Translations under genes and position numbers: made by a program | Assembly: GCF_000698595.1 (NCBI RefSeq) | Contig: NZ_JFHC01000001.1 | Coordinates: 1 to 64,000 of the forward strand | DNA length: 64,000 nt | Reading direction: 5' to 3' | Source: Caballeronia glathei | GTDB taxonomy: Bacteria > Pseudomonadota > Gammaproteobacteria > Burkholderiales > Burkholderiaceae | Shown: one piece after another, positions 1-7,878 of the stretch | Layout: each line of letters starts with the position of its first letter | How positions within the stretch are numbered: position 1 is the first letter of the stretch | The notes under the pieces: model-generated | Told to the model about the DNA's origin: nothing | Seen by the model: only the letters and a program-made list of their open reading frames with translations | The model's database searches: none

Positions 1-584
1 TGTCGTACCGCAGCGTGTTCTTCCGCGTGCTGCCGCACGGCCTCGGGCTCGCGCTCGGCTCGGCGGGCTTCGGGTCGATCGCCACCTTCATCACGCTTTT
101 CTACGCGGCGCACCACTGGCCGAACGCGGCGCTTTCGCTCACGGTGTTCGGCACGCTCTTCGTCGGCGCGCGGCTGCTCTTCGCCAACACGATCAAGACC
201 TACGGCGGCTTTCGCGTGGCGATCGTGTCGTTCGCGTTCGAATGCGCGGGCCTCCTCCTGCTCTGGCTCGCGCCCGATCCGGCGTTCGCGCTCGCGGGCG
301 CCGCGCTCACGGGCTTCGGCTTCGCGCTGGTGTTTCCGGCGCTCGGCGTCGAGGCGGTCGGGCTCGTGCCGCCCGCGAGCCGGGGCGCGGCACTCTCGGC
401 GTATTCGGTGTTTCTCGACCTGTCGCTCGGCCTGACCGGGCCGCTCGCCGGCTATGTCGCGGGCGAGTTCGGCTACGGCTCGGTGTTCCTCTTCGCGGCG
501 GTCGCGGCGGCGCTCGCCGTGGGGCTGTCGGTCGTGCTCTACATGCGCACGGGACGCGGCGTGGGCGGCCCGGCGACGGTCTGA
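1..584 (+). CDS. MFS transporter, C-terminal part (5' truncated by window)
   Basis: This is the C-terminal ~194 residues of a 12-TM major facilitator protein; the reading frame is open to the left edge, so the true start lies outside. At least five hydrophobic helices are visible, separated by short loops, with a Pro-Ala-Ser-Arg-Gly loop ([12 protein letters not shown]) typical of the YhhS/arabinose-efflux-like MFS branch just before the last helices. It is probably an inner-membrane drug or metabolite exporter; the substrate cannot be read from the sequence. It ends 22 bp before a strong intrinsic terminator, so it is not co-transcribed with the following genes. Confidence 0.85.
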   Translation, partial: SYRSVFFRVLPHGLGLALGSAGFGSIATFITLFYAAHHWPNAALSLTVFGTLFVGARLLFANTIKTYGGFRVAIVSFAFECAGLLLLWLAPDPAFALAGAALTGFGFALVFPALGVEAVGLVPPASRGAALSAYSVFLDLSLGLTGPLAGYVAGEFGYGSVFLFAAVAAALAVGLSVVLYMRTGRGVGGPATV

Positions 585-605
585 GCTCCGCGCGAATTCC
601 CCAGG

Positions 606-631
606 GACGCTCGCCCCGGCGAGCGTCTTTT
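606..631 (+). terminator. Intrinsic terminator of the MFS gene
   Basis: A 10-bp G/C-rich inverted repeat (606-615 with 618-627) is followed by TTTT. It lies 22 bp after the MFS stop codon and isolates the downstream region transcriptionally. Confidence 0.85.
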
Positions 632-732
632 GTGGTCCGGCCTTGCTTTTACCTTGCAATCCGTGCCGCCCGCGTCACCCGTTTGTCTTAGAATCGCCGC
701 TTGGCCCCCTTGCGTCCGCTTTGTCAAACACC

Positions 733-1036
733 CCGGCCTGAGGGCCGGAGCTTGCGGGATCACTCGCGGGCTCGAGTTTGACCAGACCAAGCGGTAGCCA
801 GTCCGCTACGTTGTGCAGAAGTACAAGACCCACCGCTGGATGCTTCCTCAGTCCGGCGCTCTGGAAGTCGCAGCAGCAGACACGCCCCGGGTAGGCACGA
901 AACGGGCTGCGACGAGGCGTCAAGCCGAAGCTGCTGCACAACATGGTCGAGGGGAGCGGAGCCGCAAGGTTCCCGTCACAAGGCCCGTAAGGGCAACCGC
1001 ACCGGACGGATTCCGGGAGAGTTTCAGAGGGGCCGC
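733..1036 (+). ncRNA. omega RNA (guide RNA scaffold) of the IscB system
   Basis: The segment lies directly upstream of iscB, where IscB omega RNAs are encoded. Nested complementary segments are visible: 810-818 pairs with 934-942 (9 bp) and encloses 867-873 pairing with 907-913 (7 bp). Further hairpins are 794-798/805-809, 983-986/991-994 and a CCGGa...tCCGG element near 1002-1016. The end, GAGAGTTTCAGAGG just before the start codon, resembles the 3' end of characterised omega RNAs. In this family the guide is the 5' extension, so the ~16-20 nt upstream of the left end (about 712-732) is the predicted guide. Boundaries are inferred and the promoter was not identified with confidence. Confidence 0.75.
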
Positions 1037-2440
1037 GATGTCGGTTTTTGTGCTGGACAGGCGAGGCAGGCCATTGATGCCTTGCAGCGAGAAGCGCGCG
1101 AAGCTTTTGCTCGCGCGCGGCCGCGCACGCGTGCATCGTGTCGTGCCTTTCGTTATCCGGCTCATCGACCGCCACGTCGAGTCCTGCGCGAGCCAGGCTC
1201 TTCGTCTCAAGCTCGACCCGGGCAGCAGGATCACCGGAATGGCGCTGGTACGCGACACCGAAATCATCGTGCCCGCGACGGGAGAAATCCAGCGTGGCGC
1301 GGCAGTACTCAACCTGTTCGAGTTGGTTCATCGCGGACGGCAAATTAGCGAGACACTAACCGCGCGGCGCGCCATGCGTCGGCGCCGACGTGGCAACCTG
1401 CGTTACCGGGCGCCGCGTTTCTTGAACCGCTCCCGTCCGGCGGGCTGGCTGGCGCCGTCGTTGCAGCATCGGATCGACTCTACCCTCGCATGGGTACGGC
1501 GCATACAGCGCTGGGCACCCGTGACGGCACTTTCGAGCGAGCTGGTGCGTTTTGACATGCAGGCGCTCGAAAACCCCGAAATCCGAGGCATCGACTACCA
1601 GCAGGGCACGCTGGCGGGCTACGAGGCGCGGGAATATCTGCTCGAGAAGTGGGGACGTCAGTGCGCCTACTGCGACACCGCCGGCACGCCGCTGCAGATC
1701 GAGCACATCCATGCGAAAGCCCGCGGCGGTTCAAACCGTGTCAGCAACCTGACGCTGGCCTGTGGTGCCTGCAACCGCGCCAAAGGCGCCTCGCCAGTCG
1801 AAGTGTTCCTTGCGAAAGACTCGAGGCGACTGGCGCGGATCCTGGCGCGAGCGAAGCGTCCGCTGAAAGATGCGGCGGCAGTCAACGCGACACGCTGGGT
1901 GCTGTCGAACGTACTCAAAGCCACCGGATTGCCGGTGGAACTCGCTTCGGGCGGACGAACGAAGTTCAATCGGATGACGCTCGGCCTGCCGAAGACGCAT
2001 GCGCTCGATGCAGTGTGCGTCGGTGAAATCTCGTTCGTCACCGCCTGGCAGAAACCGACCGCACAGGCGAAGTGCACCGGGCGTGGCAGCTACCAGCGTA
2101 CCCGCCTGAACAGATTCGGCTTTCCGCGCGGCTATCTGACCCGTGAGAAGCAGCACTTCGGGTTTCAGACCGGCGACCTGGTGCGTGCTTCGGTGCCCGC
2201 CGGAAAGAAGGCCGGTAGCTATAGTGGCCGCGTGGCGGTGCGGGCCTCAGGAAGTTTCAACATTCAGGGCGCCGGCGGCGCGGTGCAGGGCATTGCGCAC
2301 CGTTATTGCCGGCTCGTTCAGCGTAGCGACGGCTACGCGTATTCAAGGATAGCCACCTCAGGAAGAATCGCGGGAGCAGGGACCGCTTCGCGGTCCGCGC
2401 TATCCCTCCCCGCCATGAATGGCGGGGTATCTCGCGCAAT
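733..2440 (+). mobile_element. IscB-type (IS200/IS605-superfamily) element without transposase
   Basis: The element consists of a left-end hairpin (733-738 pairing with 743-748), a structured non-coding segment, iscB, and a right-end hairpin (2408-2415 pairing with 2420-2427, 8-bp perfect stem). IscB genes are known passengers of IS200/IS605-like elements that are mobilised by a Y1 TnpA; no TnpA is present here, so movement would have to occur in trans. The exact ends cannot be fixed from one sequence: hairpins in this superfamily lie a short distance inside the cleavage sites, so the right boundary is somewhere between about 2428 and 2443. The flanks suggest insertion between the promoter and start codon of the GntR gene. 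Confidence 0.75.
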
Positions 2441-2444
2441 CTGA
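1038..2444 (+). CDS. iscB: IscB RNA-guided DNA endonuclease
   Basis: The protein is 468 aa with the full IscB architecture. An N-terminal PLMP domain covers residues 1-45 (RGRPLMPCSEKRAKLLLARG). RuvC-I follows with D60 (LKLDPGS), then an Arg-rich bridge helix at ~108-131 and RuvC-II with E168 (SSELVRFDMQ). The HNH domain lies at ~205-252 with the CxxC...CxxC zinc pairs C209/C212 and C242/C245 and the catalytic-type E222-H223. RuvC-III carries H321 and D324 (HALDA). A C-terminal ~110-residue region corresponds to the TAM-interacting domain. No catalytic residue is lost, so it should be an active dual nuclease (HNH for target strand, RuvC for non-target strand) guided by the adjacent omega RNA. 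The ATG at 1038 was chosen because the PLMP domain starts there; the in-frame upstream extension overlaps the RNA. The last ~12 residues are encoded by the right-end hairpin and flank, and the TGA overlaps the next gene's ATG. Confidence 0.92.
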   Translation: MSVFVLDRRGRPLMPCSEKRAKLLLARGRARVHRVVPFVIRLIDRHVESCASQALRLKLDPGSRITGMALVRDTEIIVPATGEIQRGAAVLNLFELVHRGRQISETLTARRAMRRRRRGNLRYRAPRFLNRSRPAGWLAPSLQHRIDSTLAWVRRIQRWAPVTALSSELVRFDMQALENPEIRGIDYQQGTLAGYEAREYLLEKWGRQCAYCDTAGTPLQIEHIHAKARGGSNRVSNLTLACGACNRAKGASPVEVFLAKDSRRLARILARAKRPLKDAAAVNATRWVLSNVLKATGLPVELASGGRTKFNRMTLGLPKTHALDAVCVGEISFVTAWQKPTAQAKCTGRGSYQRTRLNRFGFPRGYLTREKQHFGFQTGDLVRASVPAGKKAGSYSGRVAVRASGSFNIQGAGGAVQGIAHRYCRLVQRSDGYAYSRIATSGRIAGAGTASRSALSLPAMNGGVSRAI

Positions 2445-3190
2445 TGAACTCGACATCGGAAGACCGCTGGCGCGACCTGCGCCCGGACCCGGACAGCGAC
2501 ACCCCGCTCTATCTGCAACTTGCCCGCAAGCTCGCTCACGCGATCCACGAGAACCGCTGGAACCCGGGCGAGGCGCTGCCGTCGGAACGCGTGCTGTCGG
2601 AGGCGCTTGGCGTGTCGCGCATCACGTCGAGAAAGGCGATCGCGCTGCTCGTCGAACAGGGGCTCATCCGGCGTACGCAGGGCGCGGGCAGCTTCATTAC
2701 GCCGCGTTACGAGGACCCGCTCTCGCGCCTGTCGAGTTTCAGCGAAATGCTGCGGCGGCGCGGCTTCACGCCGAGCTCGAAGTGGATTTCACGCGTGGTC
2801 GAGCCCGCCAACCGCGACGAAGTGATCCAGCTCGGGCTTTCGCCGGCGGCGGCGGTCGCGCGGCTGCGGCGCCTGCGCCTTGCGGACGGCATCGTGATGG
2901 CCGTCGAGAATTCGACCTTCCCCGCCTCGCTGATCCCCGATCCGATGGCGGTCGGTGATTCGCTCTACAGCTTTCTCGACCAGCGCGGCCTGTCGATCGT
3001 GCGCGCGCTCCAGCATTTCCGCGCGGTGAACGCGAACGAGGAAATCGCGCAGCAGATGGGCATCGCGACGCACGACGCGCTGCTTCTGATCACGCGCGTG
3101 GGCTATACCGCCGACCAGCGCGCGATCGAACTCACCGATACCTACTGCCGCAACGATTACTACGATTTCGTCGCGGAACTGCGCAAGTAG
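2444..3190 (+). CDS. GntR-family regulator with UTRA effector domain (HutC/NagR type)
   Basis: The protein has 248 aa. An N-terminal winged helix (residues ~20-88; PSERVLSEALGVSRITSRKAI is the recognition region) is followed by a UTRA ligand-binding domain (~100-245). It is a cytoplasmic repressor whose ligand is probably a sugar phosphate or histidine-like metabolite; the neighbours do not identify it. The ATG overlaps the iscB stop codon (2442-2444 with 2444-2446) and no Shine-Dalgarno sequence is visible directly upstream, so translation may depend on coupling to iscB. The convergent CoA-transferase starts 34 bp beyond its stop. Confidence 0.88.
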   Translation: MNSTSEDRWRDLRPDPDSDTPLYLQLARKLAHAIHENRWNPGEALPSERVLSEALGVSRITSRKAIALLVEQGLIRRTQGAGSFITPRYEDPLSRLSSFSEMLRRRGFTPSSKWISRVVEPANRDEVIQLGLSPAAAVARLRRLRLADGIVMAVENSTFPASLIPDPMAVGDSLYSFLDQRGLSIVRALQHFRAVNANEEIAQQMGIATHDALLLITRVGYTADQRAIELTDTYCRNDYYDFVAELRK

Positions 3191-3224
3191 CGCACCTTCA
3201 CAGCTTTGCCTTTACCCCTTCGCG

Positions 3225-4604
3225 CTACCAGCCCGGCTGGTCGGTGCCGATCGGCACGGGCGGCCGCGACCAGTGCGGCGGCGTCGCCGTCATGCGCTCG
3301 GCGGGCTGCGTGCAGGTGAGCCTGCCGAATGGCGACTCCATTGTCTGCAAGGCGTCGCGCACGTCGTCGATCGCCGGGTCGGGCGCGCGCTGGCCGTCCT
3401 CCTGCGTGCCGAGCGATTTCAGCCAGTGCCCCGTCTGCGCCAGCGACACCCGCACGAGCCAGCTCCCGCCCTCCTTCGCGCGCCGCTGCAGCGCGACCAT
3501 CGCGCCGAACGCGGCGAGATAGCCGGTCGCGTGGTCGAGCGCCTGGCACGGCAGGTGGCGCGGTTTCGTCTCGCCCGCGGCGCGCGCCTCCGTCCACGCG
3601 ATGCCGCTTGCCGACTGCACGAGGCTGTCGAAGCCGCGCCGCGCCGCCCATGGCCCCTCGTGGCCGTAGGCCGAGACCGTCGCGTAGACGATTCCGGGAC
3701 GCGCCCGCGCCGCGTCCTCCGGCCCGAAGCCGCGCGCCGCCAGCGACTGCGGCCGGTACGACTGCAGGAAAACATCCGCCTCGCCCAATAGCGCGCGCAG
3801 CGACTCGCGCCCGCCCGCCTCGCGCAGATCGAGCGTGGCGGAACGCTTGCCGCGGCCGTTGTCGATGACGAGCGGCGCGATGTTCGGCAGATGCGGGCCG
3901 TTGATCAGCAGGACGTCGGCGCCGTGCTGCGCGAGCGTGCGCCCCGCGACCGGCCCCGCGATGATCCGGCTCAGATCGAGCACGCGCACGCCCGCGAGCG
4001 GGCGCTCGGCGCGCGCATCGCCGATCGGCCGCGGCGGCGCGTCGCCGATGCGGATGTTCTCGATGAGCGGCAGCCCCGCCACCGCGCGCGCCTGCGGCAG
4101 CGCGGCCCACTGGTCGGGCGAGCGGATGAGCGCGGCGCACAGGCCCGCGTCGGCGAGCGCCTGATCGAGCGCGGCGCCGTCCCGGGCGCGGATCGCCTGC
4201 GTGACCGCAGCATGGTCGTTCGCGCAGCCGAGTACGCGCACGACGCCCTCGCGATGGTGCGCGAAGTTCGTGTGAAGCTGGATCCAGCGGCCGTCGCGCG
4301 TTTCGTAGAAGCCCATCAGCGGGTCGCGCAGCTCGGGCGCCGCGCCGTCGTCGATACGCAGGTAACGCTCGCTGCGAAACGCGACGCACGCGCGCCGCGC
4401 GTCCAGCTCGACCTGCTGCGCGCGCCCGGTGCGCTCCCGAAAACACTCGGCGGCGGCGAGCGCCGACGCGCCGATCGCCGCTGTCGCGAGCGCCGCCATG
4501 CGATACACCGACGGCAATTGCGGATCGCCGCCCGTCACCGTGAGCGAAGCAAGAGCGGCGGCATCGCACGCCGCCGCGTGCCAGAGCTGTTCGAGCGGAG
4601 TCAT
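3225..4604 (-). CDS. CaiB/BaiF family III CoA-transferase
   Basis: The protein has 459 aa. The C-terminal half has the canonical family III start (GVRVLDLSRIIAGPVAGRTLAQHGADV), the DNGRGKRS motif and the catalytic-type aspartate in GFDSLVQSASGI. The N-terminal ~190 residues form a second, partial CaiB-like segment, as in the long two-domain members. It would transfer CoA between carboxylic acids in the cytoplasm; the substrates are unknown. The ATG at 4604 was preferred over upstream in-frame codons because the conserved N-terminus (MTPLEQLWHAAACDAAALA) begins there. It is convergent with gntR and divergent from the DHA2 exporter. Confidence 0.85.
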   Translation of the reverse strand: MTPLEQLWHAAACDAAALASLTVTGGDPQLPSVYRMAALATAAIGASALAAAECFRERTGRAQQVELDARRACVAFRSERYLRIDDGAAPELRDPLMGFYETRDGRWIQLHTNFAHHREGVVRVLGCANDHAAVTQAIRARDGAALDQALADAGLCAALIRSPDQWAALPQARAVAGLPLIENIRIGDAPPRPIGDARAERPLAGVRVLDLSRIIAGPVAGRTLAQHGADVLLINGPHLPNIAPLVIDNGRGKRSATLDLREAGGRESLRALLGEADVFLQSYRPQSLAARGFGPEDAARARPGIVYATVSAYGHEGPWAARRGFDSLVQSASGIAWTEARAAGETKPRHLPCQALDHATGYLAAFGAMVALQRRAKEGGSWLVRVSLAQTGHWLKSLGTQEDGQRAPDPAIDDVRDALQTMESPFGRLTCTQPAERMTATPPHWSRPPVPIGTDQPGW

Positions 4605-4719
4605 GTCTGCGGGCTTTTTCTCGTTCTTCGGATTCGTCAGTCTACGGGCGGGGCGCGCAGCGGGGCAATCCCGAATCACCGTAGAATCGGGGCGCGATTT
4701 CCGACCACACCGGAGCCCC

Positions 4720-6168
4720 ATGTCAGAAGCCATCCGCCCGAGCGCCGCCGCCACGCCATCCGACCGGGCGCTCACCATCATGCTGTGGCTCGTCGCCACG
4801 GGCTTTTTCATGCAGACGCTCGACTCGACGATCGTCAACACCGCGCTCCCAGCGATGGCGAAAAGCCTCGGCGAGCCGCCGCTGCGCATGCAGGGCGTCG
4901 TGATCGCCTATTCGCTCACGATGGCGATGATGATTCCGGTATCCGGCTGGCTCGCCGACAAGCTCGGCACGAAGCGCGTGTTTTTCAGCGCGATTCTCGT
5001 GTTCGCGATCGGCTCGCTGCTTTGCGCGAACGCGCAGACGCTCATGCAGCTCGTGACCTACCGCGTCGTGCAGGGCGTGGGCGGCGCGATGCTGCTGCCG
5101 GTCGGGCGCCTCGCCGTGCTGCGCGTGTTCCCGGCGGAGCGCTATCTTTCGGCGCTCGCGTTCGTCGCCATTCCGGGGCTGATCGGACCCCTGATCGGGC
5201 CGACGCTCGGCGGCTGGCTCGTGCAGATCGCGTCGTGGCACTGGATTTTCCTGATCAACGTGCCGGTGGGGATCGTCGGCTGCATCGCGACGAAGCTGTA
5301 CATGCCGGACAGCCGCAATCCGGCCACGCCGCCGTTCGACCTCGCCGGCTACCTGCTGCTCGCGGTTGGCATGGTGTCGCTCACCATCTCGCTCGACGGC
5401 CTCGCCGACCTCGGCCTCGAGCACGCCATCGTGCTCGTGCTGCTCGTGCTGAGCTTCGGATGCCTCGTCGCGTACGGACTGCACGCGACGCGCGCCGCCA
5501 AGCCCCTCTTCCCGCTCGATCTCTTCAAGATCCATACGTTCAGCGTGGGCCTGCTCGGCAACCTGTTCGCGCGCATCGGCAGCGGTGCGATGCCTTATCT
5601 GATTCCGCTGCTGCTGCAGGTGAGCCTCGGCTATTCGGCGTTCCAGGCGGGCATGATGATGCTGCCGGTCGCCGCGGCGGGCATGCTGTCCAAGCGCCTC
5701 GTGACGCGACTCATCGGAAGCTACGGCTACCGGCGCGTGCTGATCGTGAACACCGTGCTCGTCGGAGCGACGATGGCGAGCTTCTCGCTGACGAGCGCGG
5801 ACCAGCCGCTGTGGCTGCGCCTCGTGCAGCTCGCGTTCTTCGGCAGCGTCAACTCGATGCAGTTCACCGCGATGAACACGCTCACGCTGAAGGATCTCGG
5901 CACCGGCGGCGCGAGCAGCGGCAACAGCCTCTTTTCGCTCGTGCAGATGCTGTCGATGAGCCTCGGCGTGACGATCGCGGGCGCGATCCTCGCGACGTTC
6001 ACCGGCCTCCTGCCGCGCGTCACCGAATCGAACTCGCTGCCCGCGTTCCACGCGACGTTTCTCTGCGTCGGCGTCATCACCGCCGCTTCCGCGTGGATCT
6101 TCGGGCAGCTCGCGCCGGAAATCCGGGCGGCGGCGACACGCAAGGCGGACCCGTCGGAATCGAACTGA
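4720..6168 (+). CDS. DHA2-family MFS exporter (EmrB/QacA, MdtD-like)
   Basis: The protein has 482 aa and about 14 predicted TM helices. Family motifs include LDSTIVNTALPAMAKSL in TM1, the loop motif GWLADKLGTKRVF, and the motif-C-like run GLIGPLIGPTLGGWLV in TM5. It is a proton-driven multidrug or metabolite exporter of the inner membrane; close family members include the putative exporter MdtD. The ATG at 4720 sits directly before TM1, and a TAGAAT -10-like hexamer occurs at about 4682-4687. No partner membrane-fusion protein is adjacent, so it probably acts alone. Confidence 0.9.
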   Translation: MSEAIRPSAAATPSDRALTIMLWLVATGFFMQTLDSTIVNTALPAMAKSLGEPPLRMQGVVIAYSLTMAMMIPVSGWLADKLGTKRVFFSAILVFAIGSLLCANAQTLMQLVTYRVVQGVGGAMLLPVGRLAVLRVFPAERYLSALAFVAIPGLIGPLIGPTLGGWLVQIASWHWIFLINVPVGIVGCIATKLYMPDSRNPATPPFDLAGYLLLAVGMVSLTISLDGLADLGLEHAIVLVLLVLSFGCLVAYGLHATRAAKPLFPLDLFKIHTFSVGLLGNLFARIGSGAMPYLIPLLLQVSLGYSAFQAGMMMLPVAAAGMLSKRLVTRLIGSYGYRRVLIVNTVLVGATMASFSLTSADQPLWLRLVQLAFFGSVNSMQFTAMNTLTLKDLGTGGASSGNSLFSLVQMLSMSLGVTIAGAILATFTGLLPRVTESNSLPAFHATFLCVGVITAASAWIFGQLAPEIRAAATRKADPSESN

Positions 6169-6458
6169 CGCCAACGGGCGATGCCGCCGGCCCGGCGTGC
6201 TGTCGCCACCCGAGCGTGCGCGCCGCACTGCAACGGTGCGTCCGGCACCGCGTCGCGACGCACCCGCCGGCGCGCGTTGCGGGCGGTGCTGCGTGAAAAT
6301 CCCGTCAGCCTGCGAATCAACACACGAATCAGCGCGAAATGGTCCGGAATCCGGCCAGCAGTTGCATGCGCATGGTTCTTGCTCGGACGTTCTGGCGCCT
6401 ATCCTGTAAACTGAGTGGTTACGTCAATCCGCGAAAGCACCGACCTCCTGCCCCTACC

Positions 6459-7733
6459 ATGAGCATGGTTGATCTCGACCCTCCCCGCTTCCAGCCGCCG
6501 CGCCCCGTCGCCGACGACGACGGCTCGCGGCGCACCGTCCTGTATGGCGAATACACCGTGTTCAGCGTGTTCCAGCCGGTATTTTCGGTGTCGCACCGGC
6601 GCGCGATCGGCTATCACGCGTCGCTGCGGGCCCGCGACGACGCCGATCGCCACGTTCCGTCGCACGAAGTGTTCACGCAGGCGGCACGTCGCGGCGACCT
6701 GCTCGAACTCGGGCGGCTCGCCGAGTCGCTGCATCTGGGCAACTTCTACGCCTTCGACAGCCACGACGAGTGGCTTTTCCTGAGCCTGCACCCCGCCGCG
6801 CTGATGGATACCAGCTACGGCGACGCGCTGCTCGCGGCGCTCAAGGAAATCGGCTTGCCGCCGCAGCGCGTGGTGCTGGAAGTGCCCGAGCAGGCGGGCG
6901 GCGAAACGACGCGTTTCGCCGAGATCGTCGATTCGCTGCGCAAGTCGGGCTTTCTGATCGCGCTCGACGGCTTCGGCGTCAAGCATTCGAACATCGACCG
7001 CGTGTGGCATCTGCGGCCCGACATCGTCACGCTCGACCGCTGCATCCTCCAGCAGGCGAGCGAGCATTCGCACATCGAGCGCGTGCTGCCGGGGCTGGTG
7101 TCGCTGCTGCACGAATCCGGGCAGCTCGTGCTGATGGGCGGGCTCGCCACCGAGCGCGACGCGCTGATCGCGCTCGAATGCAACGTCGATTTCGTGCAGG
7201 GCGCCTATTTCGCGGGGCCGAGCGTCGAGGCAGTCAAGCCGCAGGCGGCAGCGGGCGTGATGGACGCGCTCTCGGCGGCGTCGCGCGAGCGCGTGGCGGC
7301 CCGCGAGCGGGGCCAGGCCGCGCGCCTCGCGCCCTACGTGAGCGGGCTCGAAAACGCGGCGGCGAGGCTGGTCGACGGCGAATCGCTCACCGACGCCACG
7401 CGCGACCTGCTGCAGCTTCACGACACGGCGCGCTGCTTCCTGCTCGACCACGCGGGCCGCCAGATCGGCGACAACGTCGTGCCGGTCGTGCGCACGTCGC
7501 AGCGGGCGAAGCGCTTCAGCCCGCTCTTGCATTCGGAAGGCGCGAGCTGGGAGCGCCGGCCGTACTTCATCGAGGCGCTGCGCGCGCCGGGGCGCGTGCA
7601 TCTGACGGCGCCGTATCTGTCGATCAACGAGGCGCATCTGTGCGTGACGGCGTCGGTTGCCGCGCAGACGCCGCGCGGGCTGCACGTGCTGTGCGTCGAT
7701 ATCAACTGGGATGCGGCAAATCGACGACGTTGA
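6459..7733 (+). CDS. Degenerate EAL-domain protein with YkuI_C-like sensor domain
   Basis: The protein has 424 aa. Residues ~30-265 follow the EAL fold, but key catalytic positions are altered. The EAL signature is replaced in GYHASLRA, the DDFG(T/S)G loop reads LDGFGVK, and the KxD lysine is absent in TLDRCIL. The ExxE pair (LEVPE) and the late QGAYFAGP motif remain. Residues ~285-420 resemble the PAS/cache-like domain that follows EAL in B. subtilis YkuI (RPYFIEALRAPGRVHLTAPYLS). Phosphodiesterase activity is unlikely; c-di-GMP or ligand binding is the more plausible role. The ATG at 6459 precedes the domain, without a convincing ribosome-binding site. A terminator follows. Confidence 0.8.
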   Translation: MSMVDLDPPRFQPPRPVADDDGSRRTVLYGEYTVFSVFQPVFSVSHRRAIGYHASLRARDDADRHVPSHEVFTQAARRGDLLELGRLAESLHLGNFYAFDSHDEWLFLSLHPAALMDTSYGDALLAALKEIGLPPQRVVLEVPEQAGGETTRFAEIVDSLRKSGFLIALDGFGVKHSNIDRVWHLRPDIVTLDRCILQQASEHSHIERVLPGLVSLLHESGQLVLMGGLATERDALIALECNVDFVQGAYFAGPSVEAVKPQAAAGVMDALSAASRERVAARERGQAARLAPYVSGLENAAARLVDGESLTDATRDLLQLHDTARCFLLDHAGRQIGDNVVPVVRTSQRAKRFSPLLHSEGASWERRPYFIEALRAPGRVHLTAPYLSINEAHLCVTASVAAQTPRGLHVLCVDINWDAANRRR

Positions 7734-7743
7734 CACGCCAGAC

Positions 7744-7776
7744 AAAAAAGCCTCCTTCTGACCGGGAGGCTTTTTT
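7744..7776. terminator. Intrinsic terminator after the EAL gene
   Basis: AAAAAAGCCTCC pairs with GGAGGCTTTTTT. With A- and T-tracts on both sides it can act in both directions, for the EAL gene and for the converging GT87 gene. Confidence 0.9.
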
Positions 7777-7878
7777 GTTTCTGGACACACGGCAGGGACA
7801 TTCCCCGCGATCTCTCGCATGGCGCATCAGATCGGCGTGCGCTGCCGAGCCGCACATTCTCCCGATCGCGGCACGCGC

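Noticed and set aside
813..1037. 75-codon N-terminal extension of IscB
   Set aside because: It lies within the structured omega RNA segment; the PLMP domain begins at ATG 1038, as in IscB proteins.
675..1343. 222-codon minus-strand frame over the omega RNA
   Set aside because: No recognisable family; antisense to paired RNA segments and the start of iscB.
3891..6296. 801-codon plus-strand open frame
   Set aside because: It runs antisense across the CoA-transferase and then out of frame through the DHA2 exporter. The translation is Arg/Ala-rich without any family; this is the usual shadow frame of high-GC genes.
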